In this document: piece by piece, positions 1 through 8,502 of the stretch
Numbering within the stretch: the stretch's first letter is position 1
How the letters are laid out: each line of letters starts with the position of its first letter
Assembly (NCBI RefSeq): GCF_900232995.1
Contig: NZ_OCVX01000003.1
Location: 1,041,869-1,105,868 of the forward strand
Origin: Mycobacterium simulans
Lineage (GTDB): Bacteria > Actinomycetota > Actinomycetes > Mycobacteriales > Mycobacteriaceae
Length of the DNA: 64,000 nt
Direction of reading: 5' to 3'
Notes under the pieces: generated by a model
What the model was told of the DNA's origin: nothing
Databases searched by the model: none
Seen by the model: the letters and a program-made list of their open reading frames with translations, nothing else
Translations under genes and position numbers: made by a program

Positions 1-623
1 CCAAAGATGGTAAGAGAATTGCCCGGAATAGACAGTTGATTGTGGATCGCATTGTCGAGAATCGTGAGACCCTCACTCACCGATTGGTTCAGGGTCGAGC
101 TCTTGACACCGGTGATCGGATACAACTCTTCGGGCGTGAACAGTCTTTGTAGGAATTCGGGCGCGGACATCGAACGGACGTAGAGCTCATTCGCGAAAGT
201 GACATATTCCGGTGGCGGAATGGGCACGCCGGTGGCGCCGATAAATAGCGTGGTCAGGTTAGCCGAGAAAGGCGGAATCGCGGCCGCCGGCGCCGCGGTG
301 GGCGCGGCGGGCGCGCCCACCGGTCCCTGCAGGATGGCGGCGGCCGCGGTCTCGGTTTGCACGTAAGCGCTCGCCGCCGCGGCCAGTGCCTGTTGGAACT
401 GAGCGTGATATGCCTCGACTTGACCGATGACGGCCTGGAACTCCTGTCCGTGCGCGCCAAAGAGATTCGCGATGGCCGCCGACACCTCGTCGCTGGCCGC
501 GGCCAGCAGCGTGGACGTCGGCGCCGCCGCGGCTGCGCTTGCCGCACTAATCGTTGAACCGATGCTCTCGATGTCCGCGGCGACGGCCGTCATGATCTCC
601 GGCGCGGCAAGCAAATTCGTCAA
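1..623 (-). CDS. PE family protein with C-terminal PE-PPE hydrolase domain (partial, runs off left edge)
   Basis: The leftward frame starts at TTG 621-623, preceded by a GGAAGGGA ribosome binding site. Residues 1 to about 93 form a PE domain (alanine-rich helices with SIGSTISAA and DEVSAAIANLFGAHG), followed by a proline/alanine linker. From about residue 115 there is sequence typical of the PE-PPE domain (TTLFIGATGVPIPPPEY, then LYPITGVKSSTLNQSV). The expected GxS nucleophile lies just past the window edge, because the frame stops at SIPGNSLTIFG. Known PE-PPE proteins are exported by type VII secretion and have an esterase-like alpha/beta fold; secretion and activity here are inferred from the family. 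Confidence 0.85.
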   Translation of the reverse strand, partial: MTNLLAAPEIMTAVAADIESIGSTISAASAAAAAPTSTLLAAASDEVSAAIANLFGAHGQEFQAVIGQVEAYHAQFQQALAAAASAYVQTETAAAAILQGPVGAPAAPTAAPAAAIPPFSANLTTLFIGATGVPIPPPEYVTFANELYVRSMSAPEFLQRLFTPEELYPITGVKSSTLNQSVSEGLTILDNAIHNQLSIPGNSLTIF

Positions 624-932
624 TGCCTGTCCCTTCCCCCGGTGACACGAGTCTTTTCTCGGTCAGACTGGACCGCAAGCGTATTACGAAGACGCCGCCT
701 TGTCTGCGTTTTGCGCCATTCGCGCCGGGGCGTGTCAATTGAATTCTTTGACAACTGCCTAATAAGCCAGGGTCCCATTCTCGGCCTCCGACAATAGGCG
801 CCAAGCCGTTTCTCGGAACGAGATGCTTTGCAAATCCCTAACGAAGCCGGCGAACAATGCCGCAACGCGCCAGCTAGGCGGCACCACCACCCAATTTCGT
901 CGACTGTCAGGTGCTTGACATACTAGGCACCC
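624..932. other. Intergenic region between PE gene and CopZ-like gene
   Basis: About 310 bases separate the two divergent genes. No convincing coding sequence, tRNA or repeat was seen. A TTGACA and an adjacent TACTAG occur at 915-926, immediately before the ATG at 933, and no Shine-Dalgarno sequence precedes that ATG. The CopZ-like message may therefore be leaderless, but the -10 match is weak. Confidence 0.4.
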
Positions 933-1151
933 ATGGCCGAACAAACCTTTTCCGTCGACGGACTGCACTGCGAGGGATGCGTAGCAACCATCACCACCGC
1001 GCTGACCTCATTGGACCCAGTCAGCGCCGTCAGCATAGACCTGGACACCAAAGGCACCTCCACAGTGCGGATTACCACCGACGTTGAGTTGACGCGCGAG
1101 CAGGTGCAGGAGGCACTAGACGGAAATGGAAGCTTCTCGGTAATCGCCTAA
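933..1151 (+). CDS. CopZ-like heavy-metal-associated (HMA) copper chaperone
   Basis: A complete 72-residue HMA domain. The metal-binding loop is GLHCEGC at residues 10-16 with Cys13 and Cys16, in the ferredoxin-like order expected for CopZ/ATX1 chaperones, which hold Cu(I) in the cytosol and pass it to copper ATPases. The canonical GM-x-C-x-x-C methionine is replaced by leucine. It is followed immediately, on the opposite strand, by a CopD/CtaG fusion gene, which supports a copper role. No intact copper ATPase is visible nearby, only a relic at about 25.6 kb. Metal identity is inferred. Confidence 0.85.
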   Translation: MAEQTFSVDGLHCEGCVATITTALTSLDPVSAVSIDLDTKGTSTVRITTDVELTREQVQEALDGNGSFSVIA

Positions 1152-1155
1152 CGCA

Positions 1156-3090
1156 TCATCGACGCATCCGCGACAATTCCCGCAGCATCGCGTTGTAGGC
1201 GTCCAGTTCGTCATCGGCGTAGTCGCTGTCGGCGTGCCGGTCCTCGCGGGACGCGACTCGGCGGTCTTGGCGTGCCCACTGGGTCACTAACGCCACAATT
1301 ACGATGATGACCGGCAATTCCGTTAAGCTCCAAGCAATTCCGCCGCCGAGGTGTTGATCGGAAATGACACTGGACAGCCAGGGCAGATTGACGGACCGGT
1401 AGAACGTGCCGCCGACCGCCGATGCCATGGTCATCAGGGCGATACCGAAGAAGGCGTGGAACGGCATCACCGCGAAAAGCAGCCCGATCCGCCCCGGGTA
1501 CGGCAGCCTGCGCGGCCCGGGATCGATACCAATGATGGCCCAGTAGAAGAGATATCCGACCAGCAGGAAATGGATGGCCATGAACTCATGGCCCCAGTGG
1601 TAGCGGACCAAGGTATCGAAAACCGGCGTGAAGTAAACGATATAGGGCGAGCCCACAAAGAGAACAAATGCAACGATCGGATTCGAGAAGAACGCAGTGA
1701 CCCGCGAGTGCAGCAGCCAGGTCAACCATTCCCGGGGACCGGGCGGCTGTCCATCACCGGCAGCAGGCAGTGCCCGCAGCGCCAGCGTGACCGGTCCACC
1801 AAGAACCAGTAGGACCGGGATGAACATGTTCAGCGTCATGTGCTCAGCCATGTGGACGCTGAACATCGCTGATCCGTAAGCACGTACACCCGAACTGCTG
1901 GTGAACACCAACACGACACAACCGGTCAACCACGCAACCAGCCGCCCGACGGGCCAGGAGTTGCCTGCACGGCGCAACCGCACAAACCCGACGACATACG
2001 CGACGGCCAGAACCAGGCCGGCCGCGCCGACCAAGCTGTCGAATCGCCAGACGGTAACCACCGTGGTGATAGTCGGCGGGTGTGGCAGTTCATAGCCGAG
2101 CAAGACGTCCCAGGCCGTGAATTGGTGGGTGAGTAGTCGCGGCGCGGTCGTAACCGCCATCGCGGCTATCGCCGCCAGAGCGGCCATCACGGCCAGGGCA
2201 GCGAGGTTCTCAGAACCGCGAGACCGCGCCGAACTACCCAACAGAGTCCAGCAGTCGGACAACCACACCAAGGCCACGAGAATCCCCGCGACCAAGCCGA
2301 GACGACCGAAGTCCGAACCAAGGTTCCAGCCCGGGATCAACAGATAGAGCAGGACCGCCCCGTACAGCAGCGCGATTGCACCGCTAGCTAGCTGCGTCAG
2401 CAGTACGGCACGATTGGGCGTCGCCCCGACCAACGCCGCGGTGGTCTTGAGGCCGGTCAGGGTGGCGACTGCGACCGCGACGACGATGGCAGCGCTGGTC
2501 GCGTAGTCATGGTCGGGTCCCTGTCCCGCATTACCGGTCACCGCCGGCGCAACGACCGCAATCACGGTGGGGACCAGCAGCACAACGTGACCGAGCCAAC
2601 GAGTGTTGAGCCGCAGCGTTACCGCTACCAGCAGCGCGCAGATCGCCGCCAGGAACCACGCGGGTGCGGTTTCGGATGCGTCGATGGCATCGCGCAGCGC
2701 TCCACTAGTCAGCAACCGCACCGGCGCCACCCCAGAGTCATGCGAGGCCTGAATTACCACCATTACTAGGGCAATTCCCAGCCAGGCGACCGAAACCCGC
2801 TCTGCCACAAGGTGAATCCGAAATGCTGCGGGGTCAATCAAGCCATCGGCCGCTGGCCTCGACGTCATGGTGACGTAGACCAATGCACCAAGACAGCTGG
2901 CGCCCAGCAGGGACCCGAGGAAGCACCCGAGTGGCCCGGCAACGCTGATGAACGCACCCGGATAGGGATTGCCGGCCTCGGCAAAACGACGTGGCCCTGA
3001 GATCAAGCCCTGGCCGGCGAGCGCCGCCGAGATGGCGAGAAAGCCACCTACCAGCCAAGCTCGGGCCATTACGTCCTTGGATCGAGGCAC
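1156..3090 (-). CDS. CopD / CtaG fusion membrane protein (copper import and cytochrome oxidase assembly)
   Basis: A 644-residue polytopic membrane protein. The N-terminal half (to about residue 370) is a string of hydrophobic helices of the CopD type. The C-terminal part (about 390-600) matches the CtaG/Caa3 assembly domain, with a histidine-rich segment [12 protein letters not shown] near residue 413. The size and fusion match M. tuberculosis Rv0102 (recognised from memory). CtaG proteins deliver copper to cytochrome c oxidase, and CopD domains move copper across the membrane. The charged tail [13 protein letters not shown] is probably cytosolic. It converges with the CopZ-like gene, 4 bases apart. 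Start ATG 3088-3090. Confidence 0.85.
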   Translation of the reverse strand: MPRSKDVMARAWLVGGFLAISAALAGQGLISGPRRFAEAGNPYPGAFISVAGPLGCFLGSLLGASCLGALVYVTMTSRPAADGLIDPAAFRIHLVAERVSVAWLGIALVMVVIQASHDSGVAPVRLLTSGALRDAIDASETAPAWFLAAICALLVAVTLRLNTRWLGHVVLLVPTVIAVVAPAVTGNAGQGPDHDYATSAAIVVAVAVATLTGLKTTAALVGATPNRAVLLTQLASGAIALLYGAVLLYLLIPGWNLGSDFGRLGLVAGILVALVWLSDCWTLLGSSARSRGSENLAALAVMAALAAIAAMAVTTAPRLLTHQFTAWDVLLGYELPHPPTITTVVTVWRFDSLVGAAGLVLAVAYVVGFVRLRRAGNSWPVGRLVAWLTGCVVLVFTSSSGVRAYGSAMFSVHMAEHMTLNMFIPVLLVLGGPVTLALRALPAAGDGQPPGPREWLTWLLHSRVTAFFSNPIVAFVLFVGSPYIVYFTPVFDTLVRYHWGHEFMAIHFLLVGYLFYWAIIGIDPGPRRLPYPGRIGLLFAVMPFHAFFGIALMTMASAVGGTFYRSVNLPWLSSVISDQHLGGGIAWSLTELPVIIVIVALVTQWARQDRRVASREDRHADSDYADDELDAYNAMLRELSRMRR

Positions 3091-3190
3091 CCCTGCAGCT
3101 TACGGCCGTGCATCATCGGTCAGGGAGCGCATAGTCTTCGGTGACCGTTCATTTGCGAATGTGAAGGAAGCTGGGAGACGTGGGCCCCGC

Positions 3191-3826
3191 ATGATCGCTG
3201 ACCTACCGCTTCGTTGGCTGGTCACCGGCCTGTTCCTGTTCAGCGGCGCCGGGTTTGTACTCGTCATCGACCGCCGATCGTGGACCTCGATCGTGGGCCA
3301 CGGATTGCATGTCGTGATGGCAATCGCGATGGCTGTGATGGCATGGCCGCGGGCAGTCCCGCTGCCAGCGACGCTACCGGCGCTGTTTTTCCTGGTAGCG
3401 GGGGTCTGGTTCGCGGCAATGGCCGTCGCTGCGGCCCGCAGGATCGCACAACGGGTGGTGCGCGGGTATCACGCCGTGACGATGGGGGCCATGGCCTGGA
3501 TGTATGCCGTTATGAATCGGCACTTGCCAACCGATCGACCGCTCGCGGACCACGAGATGGCTCCGGGAATGTCGATGCCGGACATGGACATGACTTCGAC
3601 CGACACGCCAACAGGCAGCGAGCTGCACGGATGGATCGCGACCGGCAACTGGATATGGACCGTCTTTTTCGCGCTTGCCGCCCTAGTCTGGGGCTACCGG
3701 TTCGTCATGCAGCGCCGTTACGGCCGGGGGACCCGCCCATCGCGCAAGTCGCTTGCTTGCGCGGTTGAGGCAACGATGGCGGCCGGGGTGGCGACCATGT
3801 TCGCCACCATGCTATTTGCGACCTAA
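3191..3826 (+). CDS. DUF5134 family membrane protein with methionine/histidine-rich loop
   Basis: The ATG at 3191 gives 211 residues with several transmembrane helices (WLVTGLFLFSGAGFVLVI near the N-terminus, two central helices, and two at the C-terminus). Between helices lies HEMAPGMSMPDMDM, a Met/His/Asp-rich loop resembling copper-binding loops of exported copper proteins. The family function is unknown. It is divergent from the CopD/CtaG gene, with a 100-base shared promoter region, so a role in copper handling is a reasonable inference. The frame is open further upstream, but that region overlaps the neighbouring gene and lacks a better start. Confidence 0.75.
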   Translation: MIADLPLRWLVTGLFLFSGAGFVLVIDRRSWTSIVGHGLHVVMAIAMAVMAWPRAVPLPATLPALFFLVAGVWFAAMAVAAARRIAQRVVRGYHAVTMGAMAWMYAVMNRHLPTDRPLADHEMAPGMSMPDMDMTSTDTPTGSELHGWIATGNWIWTVFFALAALVWGYRFVMQRRYGRGTRPSRKSLACAVEATMAAGVATMFATMLFAT

Positions 3827-3913
3827 GTAAGCCGATGGAACTTTTTTCGTCGCGATCTGACTACTGCTGAGAAGCTCGGTAAGTCAGACCGCGTTGTTCG
3901 GCAAAGGGATTTA

Positions 3914-3947
3914 CTACGGTGCGTAGTACTACTACTACGTTGCGTAG
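3914..3947. promoter_or_regulatory. Tandem 13-bp inverted-repeat operators upstream of the LuxE-type gene
   Basis: Two near-identical palindromes, CTACGGTGCGTAG (3914-3926) and CTACGTTGCGTAG (3935-3947), have CTACG/CGTAG arms. Their centres are 21 bp apart, two helical turns, as expected for cooperative binding of a dimeric (for example TetR-type) repressor. A closely related 13-mer occurs at 55843-55855. No regulator gene is adjacent. Confidence 0.6.
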
Positions 3948-5142
3948 CGTCAACTGCGTCGCCGCGTCTGCGCCCCGAGGTGAGCTCAATAGGTCGTGCG
4001 CGGCCGGCGAAGGAGATGTCCGTGCCCTGCGAGTACCGAGATCCGAGTGGCAACGATCGCTCACCAACGCCGTACGTGGGGCGCTTGCTTATCATTTCCA
4101 ACGCAACGGGTTCTATCGTGCACAATGCGAGGCCGCACAGATCCAACCCGCTGACATCGGCGACTATCCAGACCTGCATCGCATCCCCTTGCTTCCAGTC
4201 GGAATGTTCAAGCAAGCCGGCGGGCATGTGCTGCTGACATCCGGTCTTGCCGACGTCGAGATGGAGATCCGCTCGACCGGCACCAGCGGGGTCCCATCGG
4301 TTGCCCGACGAGACGCACTGACCGTCACCCGGGCGTCGGTGGGGTTGTTCGGCTGCTACCGAGACTTCTTTGGCATCTCCAAAGGCGCCGGACTGTTCCT
4401 GTGTCCGTCCACGGCCGAGGTCCCCGAGATGGGCATGGTCAAGGTGTTCAACCTGCTCACCGGGATGCTGGACGACCATCGCTACGTCGTGCGCGACTAC
4501 TCGTTCGACCCCGAGGAAGCGCTTGCGTGCCTGCGTAATTGGGAGGGCAAGATGACCCGGCACCTCATCGGGCCGCCGTTCATCATCGCACGGTTCATGA
4601 GATTCCTTGAACCGGAAGCCATTCCGCTGACACTTGACCCCGAATCGCTGATCATCATGCTCGGCGGCTGGAAACAGTACACCGGGAAATCCATCAGCCG
4701 CGATGGGTTCGACCACAAAGCCGAGGCGGTTCTTGGAATCGACCGCAGTCGCGTCCGCGACATGTACGGCATGATCGAGTCGAACATGCTCGCCATCGAA
4801 TGCGAGCACAATCGCAAGCACGTTCCGCCGTGGTGCTACGTGTCGATCCGCGACATCTCTGACCCCGCAGTCGAACTCGCGCCGGGCAAGACCGGCGGCA
4901 TCGCCATCCTGGACGCGCTTAACACTGCGTATCCCGGCTTCTTGCTTTCCGACGACGTCGGTGAGGTCGACGAGGGCGACTGCCCATGCGGCAACTCCGG
5001 CCAAACCGGCCAAACGGTGCGTTTTCGCCGTCGTCGGCATTGCGCCGAAATTGGCTGCTGCGCTGTCAGTATCGAGAAGTACATCGATTCGCGTGAAGTC
5101 GCCGCCGAATGCGAACTGGCGAACGCAACGGGACGCACGTAG
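3919..5142 (+). CDS. LuxE-type acyl-protein synthetase (LuxE/PaaK ligase family)
   Basis: From about residue 45 the protein matches the LuxE acyl-protein synthetase family, an ANL-superfamily branch that activates fatty acids as acyl-AMP and passes the acyl group to protein or thiol acceptors. Visible marks are the substrate/AMP loop RSTGTSGVPS (about 119-128), LGGWKQYTGKSISRDGF (about 253-269), MYGMIESN (about 287-294) and the C-terminal GQTVRFRRRR...EIGCCAVSIEKYID block. The start is uncertain: GTG 3919 lies inside the tandem operator, and the only other early in-frame candidate is TTG 3940. A good ribosome site (GAAGGAG, 4012-4018) precedes a GTG at 4022, but that is in another frame, so an N-terminal frameshift is possible. 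It is followed by an acyl-AMP ligase relic. Confidence 0.75.
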   Translation: MRSTTTTLRSVNCVAASAPRGELNRSCAAGEGDVRALRVPRSEWQRSLTNAVRGALAYHFQRNGFYRAQCEAAQIQPADIGDYPDLHRIPLLPVGMFKQAGGHVLLTSGLADVEMEIRSTGTSGVPSVARRDALTVTRASVGLFGCYRDFFGISKGAGLFLCPSTAEVPEMGMVKVFNLLTGMLDDHRYVVRDYSFDPEEALACLRNWEGKMTRHLIGPPFIIARFMRFLEPEAIPLTLDPESLIIMLGGWKQYTGKSISRDGFDHKAEAVLGIDRSRVRDMYGMIESNMLAIECEHNRKHVPPWCYVSIRDISDPAVELAPGKTGGIAILDALNTAYPGFLLSDDVGEVDEGDCPCGNSGQTGQTVRFRRRRHCAEIGCCAVSIEKYIDSREVAAECELANATGRT

Positions 5143-5195
5143 CCGATGCCCCGATTCAGTCCGACGGCCATCGATCACTTCACCAATCCTGGTAA

Positions 5196-6011
5196 CTCCG
5201 GGCGGCTTCCCACCCCGACGTCTCGGCAACAACGAGACCGGCGCGATTCAACCTGCAGTACTTCACCGAAAGCTTTGCACCCCTTGGTCTGCGACGTGAT
5301 GTCCTGGTGCCGTGTTACGGGATGGCCGAGTCGGTGGTGGCAACCACGGTCGCCCTCCGGAAGGCAGCGCCTGGTCCGTCGAACTTTGGCCGGGTACGCG
5401 CGCTGCACAGCGAGGACACCCAGCCGCCCCTTGTCTCGTGCGGTTCGCCCGTCGACGGAATCCGCGTGCGAATCGTGAACTCGGAGGGGATCGCCGGCCC
5501 AGAGGGAACGGAGGGGGACATCCAGATCAGCGGCCCGTCGATAATGCTTGGCTATCTGTCGCGCGACGGCGCCGTGCAGGCCCCTAAGGACGGCTGGTTC
5601 GACACCGGAGACCGCGGATTTCTCAGCGACGGGGAGCTTTTCGTGGTGGGTCGCCACAAGGAGATGCTGATCGTACGTGGCCGGAACTTCCCGCCCTACG
5701 ACGTCGAGCGAACAATCGACGACTTACCCGTGGTCGGCGACGGTCAAACCGCGGTCTTTTCGCTGCCGCCTGATGCGAGTCGTGGGAGGGAATCGGTTGT
5801 CGCGGTGGTAGGTACCAAAGCCCCTGATAACGAACATCATCGGGTCCGCGCCGAGGTAGGAGCCGCCGTCCGAGGCGCTTTCGGGTTTTGCATTGACGAC
5901 ATCGTCCTTGTCCCCAGCGGGTCCTTGCCACGCACCACCAGCGGAAAGCTGCAGCGCGTCAAGGTTCGCGAGCTATATCTGCAGCGACGCCTGCGGATGG
6001 TGACCAAGTGA
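5196..6011 (+). pseudogene. C-terminal relic of a fatty acyl-AMP ligase / FadD-type enzyme
   Basis: The frame opens after a TAA at 5193-5195 and reads directly into mid-protein acyl-AMP ligase sequence: FAPLGLRRDVLVPCYGMAES (ANL motif), SCGSPVDG, GWFDTGDRGFLSDGELFVVGR (adenylate-binding block) and LPRTTSGKLQRVKVRELY (C-terminal catalytic lysine region). About 300 N-terminal residues, including the P-loop and half of the active site, are absent, so this is a truncated gene. GTG 5307 could start a 234-residue product but would not restore activity. The sequence is closest to the FAAL branch used to load polyketide synthases, judging by eye. Its position behind the LuxE-type gene suggests a lost acyl-activating pathway. 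Confidence 0.8.
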
Positions 6012-6017
6012 GGAAGG

Positions 6018-6824
6018 TCATCTACGTTTCATCGCCGGGTGGTTGCGTGTCAACAGTGGCAGCATCAGCCCCGGCGGTGCAACCCGGAACAGCGCCGCAG
6101 ACACCCGATTAACCCCACCCGGGACGACGACCGACTTGCCGGCAGCTAGCCCATCGATTCCGGCCTTTGCGACCTTGTCGGCCGGAACCCACATGGCCCG
6201 CGGCAACGCGGCGTCGGCTTCCTCTTTGGTGAACCCAGCCGCGTCACCGAAGCCGGTGTCCACCGGTCCGGGGCACAACGCGGTCGCGACAACCCCGGTG
6301 CCACGCAGCTCACCGCGAAGACTGTGGGTGTAGGACAACACGAACGCCTTGGCCGCCGCATACGCCGCTTGACCCGGAAGCGGACCCAACGCGGCGACCG
6401 ATGCCAGGTTGAGCACAGCGCCCAATTGCCGGTCCACCATTCCCGGCAGGAATCTGCTGCACAGATCGACCACGGCGGCCACGTCGACCTCGACTAGGTT
6501 AAGTTCTTTCTCGGGAACAGATTTCGCGACAACGCCTAGGGTCGATAGTCCGGCGTTGTTGATCAGAATGTCCGGAACAAGTCCAAGTGCATCGACTCGG
6601 TCCGGCAGGCTCGCGCGGTCGTCTCGGTCGGACAGGTCCGTCGGCAGCGGATGCGCGTTCGCGCCCAGCCGTGCGGCGATTTCTTCCAGACGATCGACGC
6701 GGCGGGCGACCAGGACGACCTGATGGCCGCGCCGGGTAAGTATCTTGGCGAATTCCTCGCCGATGCCTGACGAGGCACCGGTGACAATGGCAGCGCGGTC
6801 GTTTCCTGGTGGTGGGAGAGCCAT
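6018..6824 (-). CDS. Short-chain dehydrogenase/reductase
   Basis: A 268-residue classical SDR. It has the cofactor motif TGASSGIG (about residues 15-22), ARRVDRL after the second beta strand (NADPH preference by the arginines), the NNAG motif, catalytic Ser in NLASVAAL, and YAAAK with catalytic Tyr and Lys. The sequence CPGPVDTGF follows, as usual. The substrate is unknown. It is the third gene of a leftward run after the nucleosidase and SRPBCC genes (39-base gap), so it is probably co-transcribed with them. Confidence 0.85.
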   Translation of the reverse strand: MALPPPGNDRAAIVTGASSGIGEEFAKILTRRGHQVVLVARRVDRLEEIAARLGANAHPLPTDLSDRDDRASLPDRVDALGLVPDILINNAGLSTLGVVAKSVPEKELNLVEVDVAAVVDLCSRFLPGMVDRQLGAVLNLASVAALGPLPGQAAYAAAKAFVLSYTHSLRGELRGTGVVATALCPGPVDTGFGDAAGFTKEEADAALPRAMWVPADKVAKAGIDGLAAGKSVVVPGGVNRVSAALFRVAPPGLMLPLLTRNHPAMKRR

Positions 6825-6863
6825 ACGGTGACCGTACCGGGCACAACGTTGCGGTAGAAGGCG

Positions 6864-7328
6864 CTAAGGCGTGTCGGCCGCCGCATCGGAGCCCTCCGCG
6901 ATCGCGGCAAGGCGGTCCATCGATGCGCGAAGCATGTCGGCAGTCGTTGCCCGCGCGCGGTCGAGGCGACTGGCGTCGGTCAGCGCCGTCCAATCGTAGG
7001 TATGGGTCACGCTGGTGCGGGTGTCGCTCACCGGCGTCAGCTCCCAGCGCCACAGGTGACCCGGCGGCTGCTTGCCGGGTTCCGCAGGACGCCAAGCGAT
7101 TTGGCGACCTTCAGTGAACTCCACCACATGATTTTCCCGCACCGCACCCATGCTCAGCGTCATGCTGAAGATGTCCCCAACCCGACGGACCCGCTGCCCC
7201 GGAGCCGCGACCGCCAGGTTGTCGTTGCCGTCCCAGCTCGGCTGACGGGACGGATCGGCGATCAGTTCGAAGATCCGGTCCGCACTGGCCGCTATTTCGC
7301 GGGTGGCGCTCACGATACGTTCAGGCAC
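6864..7328 (-). CDS. SRPBCC (START-like) family protein
   Basis: The start GTG 7326-7328 has a strong ribosome site (GGAGGT) 5 bases upstream, giving 154 residues. The sequence follows the SRPBCC pattern for polyketide cyclase/dehydrase-like proteins: a first strand (RIVSATREIAASADRIF), the LIADPSRQPSWDGN helix-turn, central strands (FTEGRQIAWRP, LWRWELTP, VTHTYDW) and a long C-terminal helix (RATTADMLRASMDRLAAIAE). These folds bind hydrophobic ligands; no ligand can be assigned. It lies 10 bases after the nucleosidase stop. In M. tuberculosis a related protein (Rv0088, from memory) sits near the same nucleosidase. Confidence 0.8.
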   Translation of the reverse strand: MPERIVSATREIAASADRIFELIADPSRQPSWDGNDNLAVAAPGQRVRRVGDIFSMTLSMGAVRENHVVEFTEGRQIAWRPAEPGKQPPGHLWRWELTPVSDTRTSVTHTYDWTALTDASRLDRARATTADMLRASMDRLAAIAEGSDAAADTP

Positions 7329-7338
7329 AATCCACCTC

Positions 7339-8088
7339 CTAAGCCAAAGCGGGCAGCAATTCCAGCAGAATGCGAGCCGACCTGGCCGCCACCTCGCTGA
7401 CATAGCGACGGAAGTCCGGCCCAGATTCGGCGCCAGCATTATCGGAGAGCCCACGGATGACCAGCCAAGGGATGCCAAACGATTCGCAGATCTGCGCTAG
7501 CGCACCGCTTTCCATATCGATAGCGGCACCGCCAAAGTCGTTGTGGAGGCGGATACGTGTTTGCTCGCAATGCAGATACTGGTCGCCGGTGAGGATGGTG
7601 CCGTAATGGATTCGTGGCGGCCGAGCGTCTGCGACGTTCGACAGGGGCGCAAGCGCAAGGCCTTCGAGACGATCTTGGACACGGGCTAACAATTGGGGGT
7701 CGATCTCGTAGCCGAGGCGCTCGGTGCGGTTAATGAAGGGAACGTGTCCAGGCTGATAGGGAAGCAACCGCTCATTCTCGAGGAGGCCGAAATCGTGCTG
7801 CACGACTCTATCGGCGATGACAATGTCACCGACGCACAGTTGCGGATCCAGTCCGCCGGCGACTCCGGTGAAAACAATAGTGCCACAACCAAATCGGTCG
7901 GCGAGCAACGTCGCTACTAACCCGGAGTTGACTTTTCCCATTCCCGCAGTGGCCACTACGACCCGGCGCGCTTTGAGTTCGCCTGCGTCGAAGACAATCT
8001 GGGCGACTTCGGTGCGTTTGGCGTCGCGAAGCCGGCCGCGCAGGTATGCCAGCTCTTGCGGGAGCGCACAGATGATGCCGATCGTCAC
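7339..8088 (-). CDS. mtn: 5'-methylthioadenosine / S-adenosylhomocysteine nucleosidase
   Basis: A 249-residue MTA/SAH nucleosidase that cleaves the purine from methylthioadenosine and S-adenosylhomocysteine in methionine salvage. It starts [13 protein letters not shown] with the acidic substrate residues, contains [18 protein letters not shown] and GDIVIADRV, and ends with the family signature [13 protein letters not shown] and RGLSDNAG, which hold the catalytic Glu and Asp. The start is GTG 8086-8088, with a -10 element exactly 7 bases upstream, indicating a leaderless message. It leads a nucleosidase-SRPBCC-SDR operon. It corresponds to Rv0091 (from memory). Confidence 0.92.
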   Translation of the reverse strand: MTIGIICALPQELAYLRGRLRDAKRTEVAQIVFDAGELKARRVVVATAGMGKVNSGLVATLLADRFGCGTIVFTGVAGGLDPQLCVGDIVIADRVVQHDFGLLENERLLPYQPGHVPFINRTERLGYEIDPQLLARVQDRLEGLALAPLSNVADARPPRIHYGTILTGDQYLHCEQTRIRLHNDFGGAAIDMESGALAQICESFGIPWLVIRGLSDNAGAESGPDFRRYVSEVAARSARILLELLPALA

Positions 8089-8502
8089 CCGTGAGATTGT
8101 ATCGACGGTCGATGCTTCTGGCCGAGTTGGTAAGGCGGCTTGCCTGCTCAGTGCCTATCAGCAGCGCTCAACGCCCCGACGCATGAGCCGCGGGTTGCCC
8201 GCAAACCGGCGTCGTCTGTTTCTCAAGACGGCGTGCAGCGCGTCGCAGGCGCGTGCCTTGATCGGAGCGACCACATCGAAGTTATTAGGGCTGTTGCTGA
8301 TCCAGGGCGGCAGTGTTGACACGGCTTCGGTCCTTCGTCAATCCGGCGACAGTGCGCCACCTGACTGACATTTCACCGTGACTCTATTGCGAGTACGCCG
8401 CGGGAGGGTAAACGGCGCGAAAAGGCATTTTGTGGCGTCAAACACAGCTCAGGGCTGGTGTGACTGGATCGCCACAAGAATCCGCCGGCGTCAGGAAATA
8501 GG
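8089..8502. other. Intergenic region with no recognised gene
   Basis: About 414 bases upstream of mtn and downstream of the DUF2127 gene hold the mtn promoter at one end. Beyond that no coding sequence was recognised on either strand: open frames exist but have no family resemblance and no ribosome sites. No tRNA, repeat or clear hairpin was seen. It may be a degraded gene. Confidence 0.45.
8096..8101 (-). promoter_or_regulatory. -10 element TACAAT for a leaderless mtn transcript
   Basis: On the minus strand TACAAT fits the mycobacterial TANNNT -10 consensus. Seven bases separate it from the GTG start of mtn, so transcription should begin at the start codon itself. No ribosome binding site is present, consistent with leaderless translation. 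Confidence 0.6.

Noticed and set aside
3823..5232. A 469-codon open frame opposite the LuxE-type gene
   Set aside because: It has no family resemblance and its composition is what the complement of a high-GC gene gives; the plus-strand LuxE motifs are clear.
7817..8368. A plus-strand frame over the mtn start and the adjacent gap
   Set aside because: Most of it is antisense to mtn; the remaining 60 codons lack a ribosome site and any similarity I recognise.
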